Of a stretch of 64,000 nt of DNA, positions 16,969 to 26,700 are shown one piece after another. This stretch comes from Planctomycetota bacterium (lineage in GTDB: Bacteria > Planctomycetota > Phycisphaerae > UBA1845 > UTPLA1). The translations under genes and the position numbers were made by a program. The stretch lies in NCBI GenBank assembly GCA_015654675.1, contig JAATGM010000043.1:1-64000 (forward strand), written 5' to 3'. The notes beneath the pieces are model-generated. The model ran no database searches. It was not told the DNA's origin and saw only the letters and a program-made list of their open reading frames with translations. Positions within the stretch are counted from its first letter, which is position 1; the number at the start of each line of letters is the position of its first letter.

Positions 16969-17879
16969 CCGGCCGAGTCCAGTCCGATGTCCAGCACCGG
17001 CGCCGAATGCGTCAACGCCCCAACCGCAATCCGCTCAACCCCCGTGCCCGCAATCGCCCCAACCGTCTCGAGCGTCACCCCGCCGCTCGCCTCCAGTGCC
17101 ACGCGCCCCCGCAGACCCATCGAATCGCGCATCCGCACCGCCTCACGCATTCCAGGCAAGTCAAAATTATCCAGCAGGATCACATCGATCCCCACCACCA
17201 CCAAAAGTTCCCGAAACTGGTCCAGACTATCAACCTCAACCTCGACAAATCGCGGCCGCACCGGCAACTGGCCGATCCCATTCAGCATCTCAAAAACGTA
17301 ATACGCCAGCCGCCCAGATTTCGTCCCCGCCAGATGATTGTCCTTGATCAACACCGCGTCATACAGCCCGTCGCGATGGTTGCATCCGCCCCCCATCCTC
17401 ACCGCATAACGCTCCAGATCGCGCAACCCCGGCGTCGTTTTCCGCGTATCCAGAATCTTCGCCTCCGTCCCGGCCGCCGCGCGGACGAATTGCTGCGTAA
17501 GCGTCGCAATTCCGCTCAACCGTTGCACAAAATTCAGCAAAATGCGCTCCGCCGAAAGCACTTCCCCGACCGGCCCCGTTATCCGCGCCACCGTTTCTCC
17601 GGCACCAACGTCCGCCCCATCGGCCCGAACCAGCTCAACCCGCGCCGCCGGAGCCAGCTCCGTCAAAAGCGTTGGCAGCAGCGCATTCCCGCACAGCCGC
17701 CCATTCTTCCGCGGCGCCATGCTCCAGACGCCCGTCGCCGCGCGCTGCTCTGGCGACATCAGCGCCATCGTAAGGTCGCCGACGTCGGCAAAGTCCTCCG
17801 CTCGCGCCAACTCAATCAGCCGCGCAAATCGATCCGGATTGATTCCATCAGGTAGCGACACATATCCTCCGCGCCGCAT
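16965..17879 (-). CDS. nadC: Nicotinate-nucleotide pyrophosphorylase (quinolinate phosphoribosyltransferase)
   Basis: 304 residues, the usual length. It converts quinolinate and PRPP to nicotinate mononucleotide in de novo NAD synthesis. Family motifs: RILLNFVQRLSGIATLTQ, ILDTRKTTPGLRDLERYAVRMGGG with the substrate-binding DTRKTTPG, NHRDGLYDAVLIKDNH, VEVDSLDQF, DVILLDNF and ALEASGGV. The start at 17879 is the first ATG in frame, and internal methionines are less likely. It is the first gene of a coupled pair with birA. Confidence 0.9.
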   Translation of the reverse strand: MRRGGYVSLPDGINPDRFARLIELARAEDFADVGDLTMALMSPEQRAATGVWSMAPRKNGRLCGNALLPTLLTELAPAARVELVRADGADVGAGETVARITGPVGEVLSAERILLNFVQRLSGIATLTQQFVRAAAGTEAKILDTRKTTPGLRDLERYAVRMGGGCNHRDGLYDAVLIKDNHLAGTKSGRLAYYVFEMLNGIGQLPVRPRFVEVEVDSLDQFRELLVVVGIDVILLDNFDLPGMREAVRMRDSMGLRGRVALEASGGVTLETVGAIAGTGVERIAVGALTHSAPVLDIGLDSAG

Positions 17880-18040
17880 TCTAGCGTCGCCCGCCGCCGC
17901 ATCGCTAAGTTAGTGCCCGCTTACTTCCCATCGGTTTCGGCCCCGCAACACGCCCTCTTCGGCTAGTGCACGCCAACTTTTCCACTGAAACCGCCCCGCC
18001 AACCATTGACGCACATCCGCTCGCTCGCTAACGTTCCGCC

Positions 18041-19468
18041 ATGCAAAGGGTGAATCCGAGCAAACCGACAGCCCGGACCGCGGCCCCCGCTTCTCTTTCG
18101 CTCGACCAATTCCTCAAGAACACCCTCGACGGCATTTTCATCCTCGATCGCGAACGCCGCTTCGTCCTCTTCAATGCCGCCGCCGAACGAATCACCGGCC
18201 ATTCCGCCCGCGATGTCATCGGCACCAACTGCTCCTGTCACGCCTTCATCGATTGCCACGATCAGCAGGGCCGCTCCCTCGCCGGCTTCCTCTGTCCCGC
18301 CCGTCACCTCGGCGGAAACTCCGCTTCCGACGGCGCCCGCCAGCGAATGCGTCTCCGCCGCAAGGATGGCGCTCACGTCTGGGTCGAAACCATCTATACC
18401 CCGCTCCGCAACGGCTCAGGCGAGGTCGAATTGTTCCTCGGCATCATGCGCGACATCACAGAAGATCACGCCCGCGAAACCGACCTCGTCGCCACCCTGT
18501 CCGATCTCCGCGCCGAAAACGCCCGCCTGCTCGAAGAACGCCGTGGTCGCTTCGGCTTTTCGACTTTCATCAGCCGCTCGGCCCGCATGCAGTTCGTCTT
18601 CGAGCTCATTCAGTCAGCCCTCGCCGGCTCGTCGTCCGTCCTCGTCACCGGCGAACGCGGCACCGGAAAGGACCTCGTCGCGCGCACGATCCACGAACAT
18701 GGCCCGCATAGCTCCGGCCCCTTTATCGTCGCCCCGTCGCCCGCCGATTCGCGCGACGCCGCCGAACACGAACTCCTGACCGCCCTCGACTCGGCTCGCG
18801 GTGGAACACTTTACCTCGACGATCTCACCCGCCTCCCCATCGACCTTCAACGCCGCTTGATCGGTTGGCTCTCCGCCCCTGCCACCCCGCAGTCGCGCCC
18901 GGCTCGCAACAAACCGCGCATCATCGCCTCGCTCGCCGAAGATCCGTCGGCAGCCCTCAACGCCGGCAAAGTCCTCACCGAACTGCTCTCAGCATTGAAT
19001 CCCACCCTCATCACGTTGCCCGCGCTCCGCCTCCGCCGCGAAGACATTCCCTGTCTCGTCCAACACTTTCTCGATCAGCTCAACGCCGACGGCCGCCGCC
19101 GCATCGCCGATATCTCCCCCAAGGCCTGGTCAGTCCTCCTCGCCTATCACTGGCCCGGCAACGTCGCCGAGTTGGCCGCCGTCATTCAAACCGCCCACAC
19201 CGCCGGCAAAGGTGCGATGCTCCAGACCAACGACCTACCGGCCGCGCTCCAGTCGCCCAACGCCGCCGCCGATTCCGCCGGCGCCGACTCGCTCAAGCTC
19301 GATCCACTCCTCGAGCGCATCGAGCGTCAGGCCATCCTCGACGCCCTCCGCCAGGCCAAGGGTCAGCGCAACATGGCCGCCAAGCTCATGGGAATCTCGC
19401 GCAGCCGCCTCTACCGCCGCATGGAGGTGCTCGGAATCCTTCAGCCCGCCGGCGGCGAACCGGCCTGA
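18041..19468 (+). CDS. PAS / AAA+ / Fis-HTH regulator lacking the sigma-54 contact loop
   Basis: 475 residues. PAS domain at ~25-145 (LDGIFILDRERRFVLFNAAAERITGHSA; it contains several cysteines, NCSCHAFIDCHD). The AAA+ domain has Walker A GERGTGKDLVARTIH and Walker B GGTLYLDDLTRLP, followed by the LRLRREDIPCLVQHFL sensor region and YHWPGNVAEL. The C-terminus is a Fis-type helix-turn-helix (ERQAILDALRQAKGQRNMAAKLMGISRSRLYRRM). The stretch that normally holds ELFGHxxGAFTGA is shortened and the GAFTGA loop is absent, so it is unlikely to activate sigma-54 polymerase in the normal way. It is first in the methyltransferase/sugar-transport operon and probably controls it. Confidence 0.82.
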   Translation: MQRVNPSKPTARTAAPASLSLDQFLKNTLDGIFILDRERRFVLFNAAAERITGHSARDVIGTNCSCHAFIDCHDQQGRSLAGFLCPARHLGGNSASDGARQRMRLRRKDGAHVWVETIYTPLRNGSGEVELFLGIMRDITEDHARETDLVATLSDLRAENARLLEERRGRFGFSTFISRSARMQFVFELIQSALAGSSSVLVTGERGTGKDLVARTIHEHGPHSSGPFIVAPSPADSRDAAEHELLTALDSARGGTLYLDDLTRLPIDLQRRLIGWLSAPATPQSRPARNKPRIIASLAEDPSAALNAGKVLTELLSALNPTLITLPALRLRREDIPCLVQHFLDQLNADGRRRIADISPKAWSVLLAYHWPGNVAELAAVIQTAHTAGKGAMLQTNDLPAALQSPNAAADSAGADSLKLDPLLERIERQAILDALRQAKGQRNMAAKLMGISRSRLYRRMEVLGILQPAGGEPA

Positions 19469-19475
19469 GCCACCA

Positions 19476-20312
19476 ATGCCCCGCAAGCGCCCCGCGGCCC
19501 GCACCGACGACTTCACCAACACCATCCAACGCTGCGACGCTCTCGACCTCGCCGCGCGCCTGCCGGACGCCTCCTGCGACCTGATCTACATCGACCCGCC
19601 ATTCGGCACCGACTCGCGCCGCGCCTCGCAAACCGGCCAGAGCTTCAACGACAGTTGGCAAGACGGCTTGAAGGGCTACCTCCGCTTCCTCCAACCCCAT
19701 CTCGCTGAGTTCCACCGCCTCCTGGCGCCCCACGGCACGCTCTGGCTCCATCTCGACTGGCGCGCCGTCCACTACGCAAAAATCCAGCTCGACACCATCT
19801 TCGAGCCGCAAAACTTCATGAACGAAATCATCTGGCACTACCGCACCGGCGGCCTCTCGACGCGCTGGTTTGGCCGCAAACACGACACAATTCTCGTCTA
19901 CGCCAAACAACTCGGCCGTCACCGCTTCCACTCGCTCCGCGGTGGCGAATACCGCACCGACGGTCTCAATTTCGACGGCAATCGCCCCTATAAAATGACC
20001 CGCAAGGGCCGCCTCTACTTCAATCCGGAAGGCCCGGCCCTCACCGACGTGTGGGACATTCCGTTCCTCTCCACAGTCTCCCTCGAACGAACCGGCTGGC
20101 CGACGCAAAAACCGCTCGCCCTGCTCGATCGAATCATCCGTGCCACCACAAACGAAGGCGATTGCGTGGCCGACTTCTTCTGCGGCAGCGGCACGACACT
20201 GGCAGCGGCAAAGGCCCTGAATCGCCGTTGGATCGGCTGCGACAAATCAGCGGCCGCCGTGCGAATCGCGAAGAACCGTCTCAAAGGAGCAAAGCATGCA
20301 ACGATGGACTAA
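19476..20312 (+). CDS. Site-specific DNA methyltransferase (beta-class N6-adenine / N4-cytosine)
   Basis: 278 residues from the ATG at 19476, 7 bases after the regulator stop (the open frame extends upstream inside the regulator and is not used). The catalytic motif IV DPPFGT comes first (IYIDPPFGTDSR), and the AdoMet motif FCGSGTTLAAAKALNR follows near the C-terminus, the motif order of the beta class. TGWPTQKPLALLDRII is the usual segment before motif I. No restriction endonuclease gene is adjacent, so this is an orphan enzyme. Its 3' end overlaps the next gene, a sugar-binding lipoprotein, by 17 bases, so it is translated as part of the sugar operon. Confidence 0.85.
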   Translation: MPRKRPAARTDDFTNTIQRCDALDLAARLPDASCDLIYIDPPFGTDSRRASQTGQSFNDSWQDGLKGYLRFLQPHLAEFHRLLAPHGTLWLHLDWRAVHYAKIQLDTIFEPQNFMNEIIWHYRTGGLSTRWFGRKHDTILVYAKQLGRHRFHSLRGGEYRTDGLNFDGNRPYKMTRKGRLYFNPEGPALTDVWDIPFLSTVSLERTGWPTQKPLALLDRIIRATTNEGDCVADFFCGSGTTLAAAKALNRRWIGCDKSAAAVRIAKNRLKGAKHATMD

Positions 20313-21261
20313 ATGCGCCGCGTGCCTGGCGACGATCCTGGCGTTGACTGGCTGTGAAAAGAAGGACGGCAAACCCGACCAGCCAACCGTCGCCGCGATC
20401 CTCATGCAGCAGGACCAGTTCTTCCGCCTCAACGAAAATGGAATGCAGGCCGCCGCCACCGACCTCAAGATCGACCTGAAGGCCCAGAACGCCGGCGGCG
20501 CAATCGACAAGGAAATCACCCTCACTGAATCATTCACCGCCCAGAAGGTCGGCGCGATCCTCGTCTCGCCGCTCTCTGCCCAGGGCTCCATCCCCGCCCT
20601 CCGCCGCGCCGCCAGCGCCGGAATCAAAATCGTCACCTACAACAATTCCATCAACGCCGATTTCGTTGGCGCCGCCATCGCCAGTGACCAGGTCGCCCTC
20701 GGCGCAGCCACCGGCCAGGCCGCCCGCGACTTCATCGAGAAAAAACTCGGCGGCAAAGCCAAGGTCGCCATCATCGGTTTCACATCTCAACTCCCCGAGC
20801 AGGGCGGCGCCCGCGTCCGCGGCTTCAAGCAGGCCATCCAGTCGCTCCCCGGCGTACAGATCATCGCCGAGCAGGACACATGGGAAGCCCCGCAAGCCGC
20901 CACCGCCGTCACCGAGCTGCTGACAAAATCTCCCGACATCATCTGGGCCGCCAACGAGGGCGGAACCGTCGGCGCAGTCACCGCTATCAAGAACGCGGGC
21001 AAGGCCGGCAAGTGCTTTGTCTTCGGCACCGACATCACCAACCAGTTGATCGATTTCCTCCTCGCCCCGGACGACATCCTCCAGGCCGTCACCGCCCAGA
21101 AGCCCTTCGAAATGGGCAAGGCCGCCGTGACCTCTGCCGTCAGGCTCATCCACAACGAACCCGTCGAGAAAACGCAGGTCCTCCCCGGCATGCTCTTCAC
21201 TCGCGAAAAACCCGACGAATTGCGCGCCTACCAGCAGCAACTCCAACAAGCCGCCCGTTAG
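20296..21261 (+). CDS. Sugar ABC transporter substrate-binding lipoprotein (RbsB-like)
   Basis: 321 residues. Lipoprotein signal with lipobox LTGC (C20). The mature protein is a type I periplasmic binding protein of the ribose/galactose group (Peripla_BP_4): VAAILMQQDQFFRLNENGMQAAA, GAILVSPLSAQGSIPALRRAASAGIKIVTYNN, and WAANEGGTVGAVTAIKNAG for ligand and hinge contacts. It delivers sugar to the permease and ATPase encoded next. The sugar cannot be read directly, and the alpha-mannosidase downstream suggests mannose or a mannoside. GGAG lies just upstream, inside the methyltransferase gene. Confidence 0.87.
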   Translation: MQRWTKCAACLATILALTGCEKKDGKPDQPTVAAILMQQDQFFRLNENGMQAAATDLKIDLKAQNAGGAIDKEITLTESFTAQKVGAILVSPLSAQGSIPALRRAASAGIKIVTYNNSINADFVGAAIASDQVALGAATGQAARDFIEKKLGGKAKVAIIGFTSQLPEQGGARVRGFKQAIQSLPGVQIIAEQDTWEAPQAATAVTELLTKSPDIIWAANEGGTVGAVTAIKNAGKAGKCFVFGTDITNQLIDFLLAPDDILQAVTAQKPFEMGKAAVTSAVRLIHNEPVEKTQVLPGMLFTREKPDELRAYQQQLQQAAR

Positions 21262-21273
21262 AATCGCCGCGGC

Positions 21274-22770
21274 ATGGCCGCCCCGTCACTTGAAGTTCGC
21301 GACATACGCAAGGCTTATCCCGGCACGATCGCGCTCGACGACGTCACCCTCACCTTCCGCCCCGGCCAGGTCCACGCCCTGCTCGGCCGCAACGGCGCAG
21401 GCAAATCCACCCTCGTCAAAATCCTCTCCGGCGCAATCACCCCCACAAGCGGAGCGATTCTCGTCAACGGGCGCGACATAGCACTTCGCTCACCGCAGGA
21501 CGCGCTCGCCAATGGCATCGCCACCGTCTATCAGGAACTCAGCATCATTCCCGAGCTGACCGTCGCCGAAAATATGCTCCTCGGTCGCCTGCCGAGACAC
21601 CGCGGAATCGCTCGTTTCGCCGTCGACCGCCGCGCCGCCGAAGTCGTTGCCGATCGCACGCTCGATACTCTCGGCGTAAAACTCGACGTCCGCCGCAAGG
21701 CCGCCCGCCTCAGCGTCGGCCAGCAACAACTCGTGGAAATCGCCCGCGCCGTCTCACGCGGCGCGTCAGCCGTACTCCTCGACGAACCAACCTCGGCCCT
21801 CGCCCGCCACGAAGTAGCCGCCCTCTTCGCCGCCGTTCGAAGTCTCGTCGAAAAAAACGTCGCAGTCGTTTACATCACCCACCGCCTCAACGAACTCCGC
21901 GAAATAGCCGACCAGGTCTCAGTCCTCCGCGACGGGAAACTCGCCGGCAGCGTCCGCATCGCCGAAGCAACGCCAAAAACAATCGTCGAGCTCATGTTCG
22001 GCAGCTCACCGTCCGCGCCCGCGCCAACAGTCGCGCCCGCGCAAGCCCAACCCGTCCTGCAAATCCGCAACCTAAACATCCCCCACACGCTCACCGACGT
22101 CAGCTTCACCCTCCACGCCGGCGAAATCCTCGGCATTGCCGGCATGCTCGGCTCCGGCCGCACCGAACTGCTCTCCGCCATCTTCGGCGCAATCCCGTTC
22201 ACCAGCGGCGAAATCACCATCGGCAATCAAACCGTCCGCGCCCCCACGCCCGCACTCATGAAGCGCCTCGGCCTCGCCTTCACCCCCGAAAGCCGCAAAG
22301 AACAAGCCCTCGTCCTCCCCATGTCCACGCGAGACAACCTCTGCCTCGCCGCCCTCAACCGCGTCGGCAAGCGCGGCTTCGTCACCCGCGCCACCCAGCG
22401 CCCCACCGTCGCCCGCCGCATCAGCGAGCTGCACATCGCCGCCGCCGACCCCAACCGCCCCGTCGCCTTCCTCAGCGGCGGCAATCAACAAAAAGTAGTC
22501 GTTGGCAACTGGCTCAACACCGAACCGCGCGTCATCCTCTTCGACGAGCCCACCCGCGGCATCGACGTCCACGCCAAGCAGCAGATCTTCGACATCATCC
22601 GCGACCTCAGCCGCCGCAACATCGCCTCAATCTTCGTCTCAAGCGAACTCGAAGAACTCCCCGAAATCTGCCACCGCATCCTCATCCTCCGCGCCGGCCG
22701 CATCACCGCCGAAGTCCGCCCGCACGAAATCACCCTCGATCAACTCGTCGCCCGCTGCATGGAGTCCTGA
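21274..22770 (+). CDS. Sugar ABC transporter ATP-binding protein with two ABC cassettes (RbsA/MglA-like)
   Basis: 498 residues, the normal length for RbsA-type ATPases. Cassette 1: Walker A GRNGAGKST, signature LSVGQQQLVEIARAVS, Walker B AVLLDEPTSAL. Cassette 2 (from ~residue 260): a degenerate Walker A GMLGSGRTE, signature LSGGNQQKVVVGNWL, Walker B VILFDEPTRGID. The degenerate second site is normal for this family. It powers sugar import with the preceding binding protein and the following permease, and the start lies 12 bases after the binding-protein stop. Confidence 0.9.
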   Translation: MAAPSLEVRDIRKAYPGTIALDDVTLTFRPGQVHALLGRNGAGKSTLVKILSGAITPTSGAILVNGRDIALRSPQDALANGIATVYQELSIIPELTVAENMLLGRLPRHRGIARFAVDRRAAEVVADRTLDTLGVKLDVRRKAARLSVGQQQLVEIARAVSRGASAVLLDEPTSALARHEVAALFAAVRSLVEKNVAVVYITHRLNELREIADQVSVLRDGKLAGSVRIAEATPKTIVELMFGSSPSAPAPTVAPAQAQPVLQIRNLNIPHTLTDVSFTLHAGEILGIAGMLGSGRTELLSAIFGAIPFTSGEITIGNQTVRAPTPALMKRLGLAFTPESRKEQALVLPMSTRDNLCLAALNRVGKRGFVTRATQRPTVARRISELHIAAADPNRPVAFLSGGNQQKVVVGNWLNTEPRVILFDEPTRGIDVHAKQQIFDIIRDLSRRNIASIFVSSELEELPEICHRILILRAGRITAEVRPHEITLDQLVARCMES

Positions 22771-23718
22771 TTGACCCGCGCCCGCCTCATCTCGCTCCTC
22801 GCCAACAGCGTCCTCGAGGTCGTTCTCGTCGCCGCCTGCATCTTCTTCGCCGCCCGCTCCCCGCACTTCCTGACCCTCGACAACGCCCTCAACATCCTCC
22901 GCTCCGTCGCCGAAATCGGCGTCATCGCCTTTGGCATGACCCTCGTCATCGTCGCCGGCGAAATCGACCTCAGCGTCGGCTCCATGGTCGCCCTCGCCGG
23001 CTGCCTCGCCGCCTGGCTCGTCCAGGCCGGCGCGCCCACGCCGCTCGCCATCCTCTGCGTCCTCGCCCTCGGCTTCGCCTGCGGCGGTTTCACCGGCTGG
23101 ATGCGAAATCGCTACAACGTCCCCACATTCATCATCTCGCTGGCGATGATGACCATCCTCCGCGGCGCGGCCCTCAAGCTCACCCACGAATTCCCCCTCA
23201 CCCCCTTCCCAAATTGGTACGACTTCATCGGCAGCGGCCGCATCTACGGCGTTCCATTCGCGACGATCCTCTTCGCCGCCGTCTTCGTCGTGATCTACGT
23301 CCTCATGAACCTCACCGCCTTCGGCCGCGCCATCTACGCCGTCGGCGGCAACGCCGAAGCCGCCCGCCTCTGCGGCCTAAACGTCGCCCTCGCCCGCATC
23401 CTGGTCCTCGCCATCACCGGCCTGCTCGCCGCCATCAGCGGCGTCATGCTCTCGTCGAGAATGATGGCCGGAAATCCAAACGTCGCCTCCGGCTGGGAGC
23501 TCGACGTCATCGCCGCCGTCGTCGTCGGCGGCACCAGTCTCCGCGGCGGCGTCGGATCCGTCTGGGGCACCCTCGTCGGCGTCATCTTCATCGGCGTCGT
23601 CGCCAACGGCATGCTCCTGCTCAACGTCCACCAGGACGGCCAACTCATCGCCCGCGGTATCATCATCGTGCTCGCAGTCCTGCTCAGCCGGCTGCGGCGC
23701 ATCCAAGTGGAGGTATAA
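22771..23718 (+). CDS. Sugar ABC transporter permease (RbsC-like)
   Basis: 315 residues with eight to ten membrane segments. It shows the family's conserved stretches: FGMTLVIVAGEIDLSVGSMVALAGC, NVPTFIISLAMMTILRGAAL, YAVGGNAEAARLCGLNV and DVIAAVVVGGTSLRGGVGSVWGTLVGV. The start is a TTG immediately after the ATPase stop (GGAG 6 bases upstream), so translation is coupled. It forms the membrane channel of the importer. Confidence 0.9.
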   Translation: MTRARLISLLANSVLEVVLVAACIFFAARSPHFLTLDNALNILRSVAEIGVIAFGMTLVIVAGEIDLSVGSMVALAGCLAAWLVQAGAPTPLAILCVLALGFACGGFTGWMRNRYNVPTFIISLAMMTILRGAALKLTHEFPLTPFPNWYDFIGSGRIYGVPFATILFAAVFVVIYVLMNLTAFGRAIYAVGGNAEAARLCGLNVALARILVLAITGLLAAISGVMLSSRMMAGNPNVASGWELDVIAAVVVGGTSLRGGVGSVWGTLVGVIFIGVVANGMLLLNVHQDGQLIARGIIIVLAVLLSRLRRIQVEV

Positions 23719-23721
23719 GAA

Positions 23722-26700
23722 ATGCGCGCCCTGCTACCGTTCATATTCTGCGCGGCCGTAGCCAACGCCGCCGTCCCGACCACGCAGTCGACGCTCTACG
23801 TCGTCGGCACCGCCCACCTGGACACGCAATGGCTCTGGACCATCCAAGACTCCATCCGCGAGTACGTCCCCGCCACGCTAAACGACAACTTCGCCCGCTT
23901 CGAAAAGTTCCCCGACTACGTCTTCAGCTTCGAAGGCGCATTCCGCTACATGCTCGCGAAAGAGTACGAGCCCAAGGCCTACGAAAAGCTGAAGAAGTAC
24001 ATCGCCGACGGCCGCTGGCGTGTAGCCGGCAGCTCCATCGACGCCGGCGACGTCAACATCCCCTCCCCCGAAGCCCTCATTCGCCAGATCCTCTACGGCA
24101 ACGGCTTCTTCGAGCGCGAGTTCGGCAAGACCAGTTGCGACATCTACCTCCCCGACTGCTTCGGCTTTGGCTTCGCCCTCCCCAGCGTCGCCGCCCACTG
24201 CGGCCTCAAGGGCTTCTCCACCCAGAAGCTCACCTGGGGCTCCTCCGTCGGCATCCCCTTCGACATCGGCGTCTGGCAAGGCGTTGACGGCTCGCAGATT
24301 GTCGCCGCCCTCAACCCCGGCGACTACGTCAGCCACATTACCGAAGACCTCAGCGTCAGCCCCCTCTGGAAAGACCGCATCGAAAAGCTCGGCGCGAAAT
24401 CCGGCGCATACGACGGCTACCGCTACTTCGGCGTAGGCGATCAGGGCGGCGCCCCCGACGCCGACTCCGTCGCAATGCTCGAAAAATCCATCCACGGCAA
24501 AGGCCCCGTCCACGTCCGCAGCACCGGCTCCGACCAGCTCTACCGCGACCTTACCCCCGAACAGATCGCCAAACTCCCGCGCTACACAGGCGAGCTCCTC
24601 ATGACCCGCCACGGCACCGGCTGCTACACCTCGCAGGCCATCATGAAGCGCTGGAACCGCCGCAACGAACAACTCGCCGACGCCGCCGAACGCGCCGCAG
24701 TCGTGGCCGACTGGCTCGGCATGGCCACCTACCCGCGCGAAAAACTCACCGAGGCCTGGACCCGCCTCCTCTGGCACCACCACCACGACGACCTCACCGG
24801 CACCAGCATCCCGCAGGCCTACACCTTCTCCTGGAACGACGAAGCCATCTGCCTCAACCAGTTCGCGTCCGTCCTCACCAACTCCGTCGCCGCCGTAGCC
24901 CGCGCCCTCGACACCGAATCCAAAGTCACCGGTATCCCGCTCGTCATCTTTAACCCGCTCTCGATCGACCGCGAAGACGTCGTCGAAGCCGTCGTGAAGT
25001 TCCCGACCGAAGCACCGCCGGCCATCCGCGTCATCGGCCCCGACGGCCACGAAGCCCCATCCCAGATCCTCGACCGCTCCGGCAACGAACTCCGCATCCT
25101 CATCCTCGCCAAAGTCCCCTCCATCGGCTTCGCCGTGTTCGACGTCCAGTCGCAACCTCAGCCCGTTGCAACGATGTCTCCCATCCAGGTCACCGATTCG
25201 CAACTCGACAACGACCGCTACCGCGTAAAGCTCGACGAAAACGGCGACATCGCCAGCATCCTCGACAAATCCATCAACAAAGAGCTGCTCGCCGCCCCGA
25301 TCCGCCTCCAGCTCCTGACCGACGCCCCCGACCAATGGCCCGAGTGGGAAGTAAGCTTTAAAAACGTAATGGCCAAACCGCGCGGCTTTGTAGGCAAGCC
25401 CGCCACAATCCGCGTCACCGAAAAAGGCCCCGTCCGCGCCGCCATCGAAGTACTCCGCGAAGCCGACGGCTCAACTTTCGTCCAACGCATCCGCCTCGCC
25501 GCCGGAAAAGCCGGCGACCACGTCGAGATCGACAATCGCGTAGACTGGCACACGCCCCGCACGCTGGTCAAAGCCGCCTTCGACCTCACCGCCTCAAACC
25601 CCAAGGCCACCTACGACCTCGGCCTCGGCACCATCGAACGCGGCAACAACCACGAACAGCTCTACGAAGTCCCCGCCCAGCAATGGGCCGACCTCACCGA
25701 CAAATCCGGCGACTTCGGCACCGCCATCATCAACGACTGCAAATACGGCTGGGACAAACCCAACGACCACACGCTCCGCCTCACTCTAATCCATAGCCCC
25801 CTCAACATCGAAAAAGAAATGGTCCCCCACCGCTTCCTCTACGCAATAACCGGCCACAAAGGCGACTGGCGCGAAGGCGAAATCCCCTGGAACGCGGCCC
25901 GCATCAACCAGCCGCTCATGGCATTCCAAACATCCAGACACCTCGGTCGCGGTAGCCCTGACGTTGGATTCTCACGCTCGAAGGATGGTGATCTCGGTGT
26001 CACACCAGCAGACGGCCCTCTCGATGACGCCCCAGTGCGCGCTCGATCGCTCGCGTCGCTCAGCACGCCGCAGGTCGCCGTTCGAGCGTTTAAGAAAGCC
26101 GATGCCAGTGACGAGTTCGTCATCCGCCTTCAAGAGCTTGAAGGTCTCCCTGCTGATCACGTCCAGATTACCTTTCCCAACCGTCTCATGACCGTCCGCG
26201 AAACAGATGGCCGCGAACAACCCCTCGAAAAACTCATCGTCGATCCCAACGATGGCATTCTTGATACATCGTTCAAACCATTCCAAACTCGCACATTTGC
26301 CCTGCGGATTCAGGGCCTCAAATCCGTATTCCGTCCGCGAACCCCAAACTTCGCTCTCAACCTCCCTTTCAACGCCGACATCGTCACCTCTGAGCCCAAC
26401 CTAACCGACGGCCAATTCGACCCCGCCGGCCACTCCATCCCCGCCGAACTCCTCCCGCCCGAAATCACCGCCGAATCCATCAGCTTCAAACTCGGCCCCA
26501 TCGCCAACAAGCAGTACAACGCCCTCACCTGCAAAGGCCAGACCATCGACCTCCCCACCGGCGACTACGACATGCTCTACCTCCTCGCCGCCGCCGACGA
26601 TCGCGTCACCGCCCCGTTCGAAATCGACGGCACGCGCCACGAGCTCACGATCGGCAACATCACCGGCCACATCGCCCAGTGGGCCTCGCTCGTCCACGAC

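Noticed and set aside
23878-25335. 485-residue minus-strand frame
   Set aside because: It lies entirely opposite the GH38 gene; Gly/Asp/Val-rich composition without any domain marks it as a shadow.
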